Shown here piece after piece: positions 24,823-32,791 of a DNA stretch of 64,000 nt. Position 1 is the stretch's first letter, and every line of letters starts with the position of its first letter. The stretch comes from Bacteroidales bacterium. Lineage in GTDB: Bacteria > Bacteroidota > Bacteroidia > Bacteroidales > Bacteroidaceae. The notes beneath the pieces were generated by a model. The model worked only from the letters and a program-made list of their open reading frames with translations, was not told the origin of the DNA and ran no database searches. The stretch lies in the NCBI GenBank assembly GCA_018064685.1, contig JAGHUS010000035.1, forward strand, positions 1 to 64,000, in the 5' to 3' direction. A program made the translations under genes and the position numbers.

Positions 24823-26508
24823 TCAATAAGCACTCTCGTGCACACCCTTCACGGCACGGCCGCTGGGATCGTTCATCTTCTTCCATGCCTCATCCCACTC
24901 CAGCGCGATGGCCGTTGAACAAGCCACGCTGGCCTCGTGGGGCACACTGCGTGCTGCCGACTCGCTGGGGAAGTGCTCTTCGAAGATGGTGCGGTAGTAG
25001 TACTCCTCTTTGTTCATAGGTGTGTTGATAGGGAAACGCTCGGCGGCATGTGCCATCTGCTCGTCGCTCACAGCCTCGCTCGTTATCTGCTTCAGGGTAT
25101 CGATCCACGAGTAGCCCACGCCGTCGCTGAACTGCTCCTTCTGTCGCCATGCCACCGACTCGGGCAGCATATCGGCAAACGCCTCACGCACAATCTTCTT
25201 CTCCATCACACTGCCCGGACACATCTTGGCCTCGGGATTCAGACTCATAGCCACATCCAGGAACTCCTTGTCGAGGAAAGGCACACGACCCTCGACGCCC
25301 CATGCAGCCAACGACTTATTGGCACGCAGACAGTCGTACTGATACAGCTTCGACAACTTGCGGACAGTCTCTTTGTGGAACTCCTCTGCCGAAGGAGCCT
25401 TGTGGAAATACAGATAACCACCAAATACCTCGTCGGCACCTTCACCCGAAAGCACCATCTTGATACCCATCGACTTGATGACACGTGCCAGCAGATACAT
25501 AGGCGTTGAGGCACGAACCGTCGTCACATCGTATGTCTCGATGAAATAGATGACGTCGCGGATAGCATCCAAACCCTCCTGGATGGTATAGTTTATTTCG
25601 TGATGAACCGTTCCGATGAAATCAGCCACCTCCTTGGCCTTAGCCAGGTCGGGTGCGCCCTTCAGTCCCACGGCAAACGAGTGCAGGCGTGGCCACCATG
25701 CAGCACTCTGCCCGTCGGTCTCAACACGACGCTGCGAATACTTCTGGGCTATGGCGCTGGTCACCGAACTGTCCAGTCCGCCCGACAACAGCACGCCGTA
25801 AGGTACGTCGCACATCAGCTGGCGCTTCACAGCCTCCTCCAATGCCACCTTCACATCGTCCGACGATGCTCCGTTCGCGCGTACATTATTATATTGCATC
25901 CAGTCGCGCACATAATACTTCTTCAATTTTGTCTCCAGGTCCAAAGGCTCACCTGCCTTGGCGTGGTAATAGCAACCCGGCATAAAGGGTTGGTATTCGT
26001 CGCAGAAACCCTCAAGGGCTTTCAACTCGCTTGCCACATACACCTTGCCATCCTTGTCGCTACCGATGTACAAGGGGATGACACCTATCGGGTCGCGAGC
26101 TATCAGATACTCATCCTTCTCTTCGTCATAAAGGGCAAAGGCAAAGATGCCATTCAGGTCCTCGAGAAAATCGATTCCCTTCTCTTGATACAACGCTAGG
26201 ATGACCTCACAGTCAGATCCCGTCTTGAAGGCGAACTTCTCAGCATACTCGGCACGAATGGCCTTGTGGTTGTAAATCTCACCATTCACGGCAAGAATAT
26301 GCTTCCCGTTGGGCGAGATCAATGGCTGTCCACCACTCAGTGGGTCGACAATCGACAGACGCTCATGAGCCAGCACTGCCGAACGTCCACAATACACACC
26401 GCTCCAGTCAGGACCTCTGTGTCTCAGTTTCTGCGACATCTTAAGTGCTTTTGTTCTCAACTCCTTTGTTTGCTCGGTAACATTAAAAATACCTACGATA
26501 CTACACAT
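24823..26508 (-). CDS. asnB: asparagine synthase (glutamine-hydrolysing)
   Basis: AsnB makes asparagine from aspartate, ATP and glutamine. The 561-residue protein starts MCSIVGIF with the Cys2 nucleophile of the class II glutaminase domain (about 2-190; RLSIVDPLSGGQP, NGEIYNH). The synthetase domain follows with the pyrophosphate loop LLSGGLDSSV near 245 and SGEGADEVFGGY near 355. The length is normal for E. coli-type AsnB. It is divergent from the outer-membrane barrel, P-II and amtB genes, with both promoters in the 331-bp gap, so this locus looks like a nitrogen assimilation cluster. Confidence 0.96.
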   Translation of the reverse strand: MCSIVGIFNVTEQTKELRTKALKMSQKLRHRGPDWSGVYCGRSAVLAHERLSIVDPLSGGQPLISPNGKHILAVNGEIYNHKAIRAEYAEKFAFKTGSDCEVILALYQEKGIDFLEDLNGIFAFALYDEEKDEYLIARDPIGVIPLYIGSDKDGKVYVASELKALEGFCDEYQPFMPGCYYHAKAGEPLDLETKLKKYYVRDWMQYNNVRANGASSDDVKVALEEAVKRQLMCDVPYGVLLSGGLDSSVTSAIAQKYSQRRVETDGQSAAWWPRLHSFAVGLKGAPDLAKAKEVADFIGTVHHEINYTIQEGLDAIRDVIYFIETYDVTTVRASTPMYLLARVIKSMGIKMVLSGEGADEVFGGYLYFHKAPSAEEFHKETVRKLSKLYQYDCLRANKSLAAWGVEGRVPFLDKEFLDVAMSLNPEAKMCPGSVMEKKIVREAFADMLPESVAWRQKEQFSDGVGYSWIDTLKQITSEAVSDEQMAHAAERFPINTPMNKEEYYYRTIFEEHFPSESAARSVPHEASVACSTAIALEWDEAWKKMNDPSGRAVKGVHESAY

Positions 26509-26556
26509 TGCTTTTATTTTTTAACTTTAAACTATCATTTTGTTTTAATTTCGTTG

Positions 26557-26587
26557 CAAAGTTACGACATTTTGCTACAATTTCAAA
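26557..26587 (-). promoter_or_regulatory. asnB promoter
   Basis: On the minus strand TTTG (26587-26584), a 19-nt spacer and TAACTTTG (26564-26557) match the consensus. The start codon is 48 nt downstream. Confidence 0.8.
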
Positions 26588-26626
26588 GAAATATTAAAAC
26601 TTTTTATAAAATTTCTATGTATTTAC

Positions 26627-26656
26627 TTGCAGATTGATATGTTTTTTGTACCTTTG
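26627..26656 (+). promoter_or_regulatory. promoter of the barrel-P-II-amtB genes
   Basis: TTG (26627-26629), a 19-nt spacer and TACCTTTG (26649-26656) fit the consensus. The resulting leader of about 175 nt is very A-rich and repeats AGACAAAAAGAAA; I see no known riboswitch in it. Confidence 0.7.
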
Positions 26657-26839
26657 CAGTGCAATTAGAAAGCAAAACGCAATATTTACTAACAAAACGT
26701 CACTAATAATATAATAAGGTATAGCGCAAAAAGACAAGAAAAAGCCGCAAAACAACAAATTGAGGCTAACAGAAAGACAAAAAGAAAAACAGAGAGACAA
26801 AAAGAAATAGAGTATTAACAAAAAAAAAGGAAAAAAGTT

Positions 26840-27571
26840 ATGTTTAAGGTAAAAAAGATTTGGGTAGCAGTTGCAATGCTCACAATGTCCCTCCCCACCC
26901 TCGCACAGGACGAGATCGAAGCATCTTTAGGTACAGACGTTGTCAGTTCATACATCTGGCGCGGTCAACACAATGCAGGCGTGAGCCTCCAGCCCTCAGC
27001 CTCTCTTTCATGGAAAGGCCTCAGCCTTGGCGCATGGGGTTCATACGCCATAGCACCTCAAGCCAAGTTCGAGGGCACACAGGAAGAGCTCGACGTCACA
27101 CTCTCATACAACATTAAAGGTTTCACGGTAGGTGTCACGGACTATTATCTTTTCGACACCGGTCACCCCTTCTTCAAGTATGGTGGTCTGGACAAGACGT
27201 CACACACCTTCGAGGCTAACCTGGGCTATGATTTCGGTTTCCTCTCGGTCAACTGGTACACCAACTTCGCTGGAGCCGATGGCACTTGCTCGCACGGCAA
27301 GCGTGCCTACAGCAGCTACTTGCAATTGGACGCTCCCTTCAAGCTGGCCAAGATGGACTGGACTGCCACTCTCGGCGCCGTGCCCTACAGCACTAGCTTC
27401 TATGCAGCCGACCAGAGCAGCGGTTTCCACATCAACCAGATTGCACTACGTGCAGAATACCCCATTCAGTGTGGCAAGTCATTCAAGATCCCCGTATTCG
27501 GTCAGCTCATCGCCAACCCCAGCAGTCGCGACTTCTACTATCTGATTGGTTTCAGCATCAATGCATTGTAG
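26840..27571 (+). CDS. outer-membrane beta-barrel protein of the ammonium locus
   Basis: This 243-residue protein has a signal peptide (cleavage after TLAQ, about residue 22). It then shows alternating amphipathic strands with aromatic ends, starting IEASLGTDVVSSYIWRGQ, and ending in FYYLIGFSINAL. The VSSYIWRG opening is typical of the TorF/Gcw_chp group of putative porins. Its place directly before glnK and amtB suggests it helps ammonium or another small nitrogen compound across the outer membrane, but this is inference from position only. Confidence 0.8.
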   Translation: MFKVKKIWVAVAMLTMSLPTLAQDEIEASLGTDVVSSYIWRGQHNAGVSLQPSASLSWKGLSLGAWGSYAIAPQAKFEGTQEELDVTLSYNIKGFTVGVTDYYLFDTGHPFFKYGGLDKTSHTFEANLGYDFGFLSVNWYTNFAGADGTCSHGKRAYSSYLQLDAPFKLAKMDWTATLGAVPYSTSFYAADQSSGFHINQIALRAEYPIQCGKSFKIPVFGQLIANPSSRDFYYLIGFSINAL

Positions 27572-27629
27572 GAATTGGGAATTAGAAATTGGATAATAAT
27601 CATGCGTTAAGCATTTAAAACATAGGTAT

Positions 27630-27977
27630 ATGAAAAAGATTGAAGCAATTATCCGTAAGACAAAGTTCGAGGAAGTAAAAGAGGCACTTCTCGACGGCGA
27701 AATCGACTGGTTTGAATACCACGACGTGCACGGCATCGGTCAGTCACGCCAGGAGCGCATCTATCGTGGCGTATGCTACAACACCGACGTTATCGAACGC
27801 GTAGCCATCAGCATCGTTTGCCGCGAGGTAGTTGTCGAACCTACCATAAATACCATCCTTAAAGTCGCACACACCGGCGAGATCGGCGACGGTCGCATCT
27901 TTATCAGCGACGTGAACGACTGCTACAGCATCCGCACCGGCGAGCATGGCGACACAGTATTGAGAGACAAGAAGTAA
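27630..27977 (+). CDS. glnK: P-II nitrogen regulatory protein
   Basis: This 115-residue signal protein of the P-II family gates AmtB and senses ATP/ADP and 2-oxoglutarate. It begins MKKIEAIIRKTKFEEVKEAL; the T-loop region has IYRGVCY with the Tyr equivalent to the uridylylated Tyr51 of enteric P-II, and the C-terminal family signature TGEIGDGRIFISDV is intact. The T-loop start (HGIGQSRQER) is shorter than in E. coli by about two residues. It lies 35 bp before amtB, the standard glnK-amtB pairing, so glnK rather than glnB is the better name. Confidence 0.93.
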   Translation: MKKIEAIIRKTKFEEVKEALLDGEIDWFEYHDVHGIGQSRQERIYRGVCYNTDVIERVAISIVCREVVVEPTINTILKVAHTGEIGDGRIFISDVNDCYSIRTGEHGDTVLRDKK

Positions 27978-28012
27978 GGAATTAGTAGTTTACGGTTAAA
28001 AAGATTTGCATT

Positions 28013-29254
28013 ATGATTACATTTTTAGATGTCGCAGCTCCCGTCGAGGAGGCGAAAGATTATATCAACGGTTTGGATACTTTGTGGGTGCTCTTGGGTG
28101 CCATGTTGGTGTTCTGGATGCAGCCTGGCTTTGCACTGGTCGAGGCAGGCATGACCCGCGCCAAGAACACCGCCAACATCTTGATGAAGAACTTCTGTGA
28201 CTTCATGTGCGGTAGCATCCTCTACTGGATTCTTGGCTTCAGCCTGATGTACGGTGCCGGCAACGCCTTCTTCGGTTGGGAGGGCTTCTTCTTCATCGGC
28301 TCTGACAGCAACGTGCCTGCCGAGTGTACCTTCATCTTCCAGACAGTATTCTGCGCCACAGCAGCCACCATCGTCAGTGGTGCCATGGCCGAGCGCACCA
28401 AGTTCTCTATGTATCTGGTATACAGCATCCTCATCAGCGCCTTCATCTACCCCATCGAGGGTCACTGGAGTTGGGGTGGCGGCTGGCTGAGCGAGATGGG
28501 CTTCCATGACTTCGCCGGTTCTACCGTCGTTCACCTTTGCGGTGGTGCACTGGCTCTGGCAGGCGCCATTGTCCTCGGTCCCCGTGTCGGCAAGTACGAC
28601 AGCAAGGGCAAGAGCCGCGCTATCCCCGGCCACTCACTGGCACTCTGTGCACTGGGCGTCTTCTGCCTTTGGGTAGGTTGGTTCGGTTTCAACCCCTGTT
28701 CTACCGTAGCCGCTACGGGCGAGACCAACGCCATCAGCATGTCACACGTCTTCGTCACCACCAACATGGCAGCAGCCATCGGCGGTATTGCCGCACTCGC
28801 CTACACATGGGTTGTCGATGGCAAGCCTTCACTCTCAATGGTATGCAACGGCGTTCTGGCCGGCCTCGTAGGTATTACTGCTGGCTGCGACTGCGTCAGC
28901 ATCGGTTCAAGCTTCCTCATCGGCCTCATCTGCTCACTGGCCATGTGTGTTAGCGTAAACGTACTGGATAAGGTTTGCAAGATCGACGATCCCGTTGGTG
29001 CTGTCAGCGTACACGGCGTATGCGGTCTGCTGGGCACCATCCTCACCGCAGTGTTCTGCGATCCCGAGATCGACGGTGTCGAGACCACCCTTGGCGTACA
29101 GACCCTCGGTGCTGTTACCGTAGCAGCCTTTGCCTTTATTGCCGGCCTCATCATCTTCCTCGGCATCAAGTACACCTTCGGCCTGCGTGTTGAAAAGCGC
29201 ATCGAGGAGGAAGGTCTTGATATCTACGAGCACGGTGAAGGTGCTTACAACTAA
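28013..29254 (+). CDS. amtB: ammonium transporter
   Basis: The 413-residue Amt/Rh-family channel has eleven expected membrane segments, with the family motifs MLVFWMQPGFALVEAGMTRAKN near residue 30 and DFAGSTVVHLCGGALALAGA near 165, which includes the first pore His. The second pore His lies in SVHGVCGLLGT near 337. The first residues face the outside without a long signal peptide. It is co-transcribed with glnK and the outer-membrane barrel gene. Confidence 0.96.
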   Translation: MITFLDVAAPVEEAKDYINGLDTLWVLLGAMLVFWMQPGFALVEAGMTRAKNTANILMKNFCDFMCGSILYWILGFSLMYGAGNAFFGWEGFFFIGSDSNVPAECTFIFQTVFCATAATIVSGAMAERTKFSMYLVYSILISAFIYPIEGHWSWGGGWLSEMGFHDFAGSTVVHLCGGALALAGAIVLGPRVGKYDSKGKSRAIPGHSLALCALGVFCLWVGWFGFNPCSTVAATGETNAISMSHVFVTTNMAAAIGGIAALAYTWVVDGKPSLSMVCNGVLAGLVGITAGCDCVSIGSSFLIGLICSLAMCVSVNVLDKVCKIDDPVGAVSVHGVCGLLGTILTAVFCDPEIDGVETTLGVQTLGAVTVAAFAFIAGLIIFLGIKYTFGLRVEKRIEEEGLDIYEHGEGAYN

Positions 29255-29266
29255 AGAGACACTAGT

Positions 29267-29305
29267 GGAAGACTCCTCCCCCACTCCCCTTCGGGAGGAT
29301 CTTCC
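29267..29305. terminator. hairpin downstream of amtB
   Basis: Arms GGAAGACTCCTCCC and GGGAGGATCTTCC pair with one mismatch around a 12-nt loop. The sequence belongs to the same C/G-rich palindromic family as the in-gene elements listed elsewhere. The rest of 29306-29630 is AT-rich leader and promoter sequence. Confidence 0.6.
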
Positions 29306-29535
29306 TACCTATAAATGCATTACACCAAGGGGGGAGACAAACTACAACCCGCAAACTTTCGTTAACTCATTTTCATAGCAAGACATCCATAGATAATATA
29401 TTCTGCTTTTAGAATAAAAAATAAATAAAGGATAAAACTTTTGTTGGTTGTTTCGAGGGGGATTTTGTCGTGAGGCAAGGTCCTCTTTTTTTTAAGAAAT
29501 AAAAGGAAAACTTTGGTAGTAAGGGAATAATGCTG

Positions 29536-29543
29536 TAACTTTG
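29536..29543 (+). promoter_or_regulatory. -7 element before mrp
   Basis: TAACTTTG followed by GCAT lies 88 nt upstream of the mrp ATG; a TTTG stands at 29512-29515 at a spacing of 20. Confidence 0.7.
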
Positions 29544-29630
29544 CATTCGAAATGATTGGCAAAAGACAGTGCCACATAGTGCACTGCCGCCTGGCAATCG
29601 TCAAACATACAAGATTATAACCACTACATT

Positions 29631-30782
29631 ATGGCAGAACAAGATAATGAAAAGAACAGCCCTTGCTCAACAAGCAATGGCACACAGCTCTACCCGAAAC
29701 TCATCATGGACGCCTTGGCCACCGTGCGCTACCCTGGCACTGGCAAGAACATCGTCGAGATGAAGATGGTGGAAGACGACCTGCGCATCAGCGGCCTGCA
29801 CGTCTCCTTCACCCTCATCTTCGACAAGCCTACCGACCCCTTCATCAAGTCCATCGTCAAGGCTAGCGAAGCCGCCATCCACGCTTTCGCCTCGAAGGAT
29901 GCCGAGGTGGAGATCAAGACCAAGAGCCTGCAGGCACCACGTCCCGACCTGCCCGACCTCCTGCCCGGCGTCAAGAACATCATTGCCGTCAGCAGCGGCA
30001 AGGGTGGCGTAGGCAAGAGCACTGTGGCAGCCAATCTGGCCGTGTCACTGGCCCGCCTGGGTCATCGTGTCGGACTGCTCGACTGCGACATCTTCGGTCC
30101 CTCAATGCCCAAGATGTTCAAGGTCGAGGATGCACGACCCTACAGCGAGAACATCAACGGACGCGACCTCATCATCCCCATCGAGCAGTACGGCATTAAG
30201 ATGCTCTCAATAGGCTTCTTCGTCAACCCCGACCAGGCCACACTGTGGCGTGGTGGTATGGCCTGCAACGCACTGAAGCAGCTCATCGGCGATGCCGACT
30301 GGGGCGACCTCGACTACTTCATCCTCGACACCCCTCCAGGCACCAGCGACATCCACCTCACCCTCGTGCAGACGCTCCCCATCACAGGTGCCGTCATCGT
30401 CAGCACACCCCAGCAGGTAGCACTGGCCGACGCACGCAAGGGCATCAACATGTATCAGAACGAGAAGGTCGACGTGCCCATCCTCGGACTGGTGGAGAAC
30501 ATGGCATGGTTCACTCCCGCACAGCATCCCGACGAGAAATACTACCTCTTCGGCAAGGAAGGCGTGAAGCAGTTGGCCGAAGAGATGAACGTACCCCTAC
30601 TGGGCCAGATTCCCGTCGTACAGGACATCTGCGAGCATGGCGACAATGGCGAACCCGTCAGCCTCGATCCCAGCAGCATCACCGGCAACGCCTTCCTGCA
30701 ACTGGCAGCCCGCGTCGTAACCCAGACCGACCGCCGCAACATGGAGAAGGCTCCCACCACCATCGTAGGTGTGAAGAAGTAA
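29631..30782 (+). CDS. mrp: Mrp/ApbC iron-sulfur carrier ATPase
   Basis: This 383-residue P-loop ATPase has an N-terminal MIP18/DUF59 domain (about 20-100) and a ParA/MinD-type NTPase with the deviant Walker A SSGKGGVGKST near residue 122, the switch LLDCDIFGPSMP, and DTPPGTSDIHL near 227. Mrp proteins bind and transfer [4Fe-4S] clusters. The usual CxxC pair after ENMAWF is absent here (FTPAQHPDEK), as is common in Bacteroidetes members, so cluster binding may differ. It is preceded by a promoter and stands alone. Confidence 0.9.
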   Translation: MAEQDNEKNSPCSTSNGTQLYPKLIMDALATVRYPGTGKNIVEMKMVEDDLRISGLHVSFTLIFDKPTDPFIKSIVKASEAAIHAFASKDAEVEIKTKSLQAPRPDLPDLLPGVKNIIAVSSGKGGVGKSTVAANLAVSLARLGHRVGLLDCDIFGPSMPKMFKVEDARPYSENINGRDLIIPIEQYGIKMLSIGFFVNPDQATLWRGGMACNALKQLIGDADWGDLDYFILDTPPGTSDIHLTLVQTLPITGAVIVSTPQQVALADARKGINMYQNEKVDVPILGLVENMAWFTPAQHPDEKYYLFGKEGVKQLAEEMNVPLLGQIPVVQDICEHGDNGEPVSLDPSSITGNAFLQLAARVVTQTDRRNMEKAPTTIVGVKK

Positions 30783-30900
30783 AGCACAACTTACATTACT
30801 CATACAGGAACAGAACTGGCGAACTTAAGTGATGATTAAAAAATAACTTGGTACAAAATAGGTTTTCACTAAACAACTCTATAAAGTTGCAGAAACTAGC

Positions 30901-30976
30901 GTCACTTCCGTCACCTTTCCGTATTACACTGATACTCAATAAGTAATCGGTGACGGAACGAGTGACGGAAGTGATT
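30901..30976 (+). repeat. 76-bp repeat element, copy 1
   Basis: The element begins GTCACTTCCGTCACCTTT and has inner TGATACT and ATCGGTGACGGAA words. Copy 2 lies inverted at 31698-31773 with the same length and the same words. Its own ends TTCCGTCACC/GGTGACGGAA form an inverted repeat. A further run of TTCCGTCAC words follows to 31013. Confidence 0.75.
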
Positions 30977-31116
30977 TTTCTTCCGTCACTCTCCGTCACC
31001 TTTTCCGTCACCCGACAGCTCAGCGCATACATTATCTATCTATATACCAAAAGGTTATAAACATTTCTCAAGCCAAGTGACAGTATGACTATAGACGTCA
31101 CTAACATGTCCAAACA

Positions 31117-31200
31117 GGCACTTTCGGTATGCACACCTGACCAAAACAGACACTTTTGGCATGTACACCTGACAACATTTGGCACTTTTGGCATACACAC
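31117..31200. repeat. 2.6 tandem copies of a 32-bp unit
   Basis: Units start at 31117, 31149 and 31181 with an exact 32-bp period and share the word CACTTTTGGCATGYACACCTGA. The period is not a multiple of three, which argues against coding. The whole interval 30783-31834 (about 1.05 kb) has no gene that I can support and is filled by repeats. Confidence 0.8.
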
Positions 31201-31332
31201 AAGCCTGTTTTCTGTCCAAATGCATGCTGATTCGAACACCAAGACACAGGTACTTGTGCCAAATTGCACCGAGCAACAAGCACAAAACCCACCCACTTCT
31301 AATTTTTATTATTAGAGAAACAGAAAAATGAT

Positions 31333-31382
31333 GCTGCGATAACGAACCGTCCAGCCTAGGTTGGACGGTTCGTTATCGCAGC
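31333..31382. repeat. perfect 21-bp inverted repeat with CCTAGG loop
   Basis: Arms 31333-31353 and 31362-31382 are perfect reverse complements (start GCTGCGATAACG, end CGTTATCGCAGC) around the 8-nt loop GCCTAGGT. A related palindrome (AACCGT-A-CAGCCTAGGCTG-G-ACGGTT) lies at 31412-31437. Confidence 0.9.
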
Positions 31383-31411
31383 AGTTTTCCCAAAAAAGCC
31401 TAGCGCTTTTC

Positions 31412-31437
31412 AACCGTACAGCCTAGGCTGGACGGTT
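31412..31437. repeat. second CCTAGG-centred palindrome
   Basis: The 12-bp perfect palindrome CAGCCTAGGCTG is flanked by AACCGT and ACGGTT, which repeats the ends of the larger palindrome 30 bp upstream. Confidence 0.8.
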
Positions 31438-31697
31438 AGCAACTGTAGCAGTATTTCTACAAAGACCTAGCAACGCTATCGTCATTTCGCAGCGACTTCG
31501 ACATGAGAACCACCTCATTTTAGCCGTATACTGCTTCAAAAATGCCATACTTGAGCCAAAGGTGTGCCTGTTTTTGCCATACTTTGAACATCACAATCCG
31601 AGAGCCAAACCACATTAAAAACGCATCAACACAATGACTACCAGTACATTATACCATCCAACACCGTCTTGTCAATTATATTTACCATCACCTTCCG

Positions 31698-31773
31698 TCA
31701 CCCTTCCATCACCTCTTCCGTCACCGATAACGCACTAAGTATCAAATTATTCTAAAAAGGTGACGGAAGTGAC
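31698..31773 (-). repeat. 76-bp repeat element, copy 2 (inverted)
   Basis: Read on the minus strand from 31773, it matches copy 1 at 30901 over the full 76 bp without gaps for most of its length, with the variable part in the inner 11 bp after the opening CACCTTT. Confidence 0.75.
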
Positions 31774-31834
31774 GGAAGTTTTCACATAAAAAAAGAAGAG
31801 GAGCTACACAATGAACGGGCAGGTCTATCTTGAC

Positions 31835-32680
31835 TTACTTGTGTGTGATGACAGCATCGGCGGGAGCCTTCTGGTTTCTGTCGATGATTGTCTCACCCAC
31901 CCTTCCGTCGACAGTGATGCTTCCGCTTGTGGGATTCTTGATGCTCACCACATCGCCCTTGATGGTGGCCTGGATGGTGCTGTACTCAAATGCCAGGTTG
32001 GCGTCATCGCCCATGGTGCAGTCTTCCATGACAAGGTTCTCGCAGTAGCAGAGAGGCTGCTCGCCCGTGATGCGGCAACGCACCAGGCGCAGGTTCTTGG
32101 CATACCATGCCAGGTACTCTCCGTTTATCTCACTGTCGTAGACCGTAACATTCTCGCTCTCCCACAAGGCGTCCTTCGAATTCAGGATGCTGTTGCGTAT
32201 CACGACATTACGTGAATACTGAAAGGAGTAGTTGCCTTCGAGATGGAGGTTGTCGATGACCACTTCGTTGGTGTGCATGCCCAGATAGTCGGCATTCTCG
32301 ATGCGAGTGTTGGAGATGCGCACGTCATCGCAATCCCACAATGTCTCCTGCGCATTGCTGAACGTGCAGCCGTCCACCTTGATGCCTTTCATCCGGCGAA
32401 ACATCTTGGGTGCATCGACCTGGCAATCCTGCAGTTCGCCTCGCTCACTATACCACAGCGACGAGCGTGCACCGGGCTTGAAAAGGCAGTCTTTGGCACG
32501 GAAGCCACGGCACTCCCAGAAGACGTATTTACCATCGAAGGTACAATGTTCGGCGTCGATGTTCGATGTTTCCTTCAGCGACGACTCGCCTACGTTGATT
32601 GTCACGCCACGCAATTCAAGGTCGTGCTCGGAATACAACGGACGTTCACCGCCAAACTCCTGATTCTCTATTCTCTTCAT
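31835..32680 (-). CDS. DUF3737 family right-handed beta-helix protein
   Basis: The 281-residue protein lacks a signal peptide and consists of short repeats of the form x-N/D-x-x-I/V/L-x-x-S/C (for example VRISNTRIENADYLG, VVIRNSILNSKDALWES, LRLVRCRITGEQPLCYCENLVME). This is the coil pattern of a right-handed parallel beta-helix. The opening RIENQEFGGERPLY is characteristic of DUF3737. The biochemical role of the family is not known to me; a cytoplasmic carbohydrate or nucleotide-sugar scaffold is possible. Confidence 0.85.
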   Translation of the reverse strand: MKRIENQEFGGERPLYSEHDLELRGVTINVGESSLKETSNIDAEHCTFDGKYVFWECRGFRAKDCLFKPGARSSLWYSERGELQDCQVDAPKMFRRMKGIKVDGCTFSNAQETLWDCDDVRISNTRIENADYLGMHTNEVVIDNLHLEGNYSFQYSRNVVIRNSILNSKDALWESENVTVYDSEINGEYLAWYAKNLRLVRCRITGEQPLCYCENLVMEDCTMGDDANLAFEYSTIQATIKGDVVSIKNPTSGSITVDGRVGETIIDRNQKAPADAVITHK

Positions 32681-32791
32681 ATCTTTTCTGTTTTTTCATT
32701 TCACTTTCAAGAAGCCAACTCCATGTCGTCAAGTCATTGCCTCGTAATGGCATCTTTTTCAAGAACCAAAACATCAACTTGACAACCCGAA

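Noticed and set aside
29631..30782. Plasmid partition ATPase (ParA) interpretation
   Set aside because: The DUF59 domain and the SSGKGGVGKST and GTSDIHL motifs identify Mrp/ApbC, and there is no parB or centromere-like array.
31085..31315. 76-codon open frame on the plus strand in the gene-free kilobase
   Set aside because: It is made of a 32-bp tandem repeat whose period is not a multiple of three, so the repeats are read in different frames, and the product has no family-like features.
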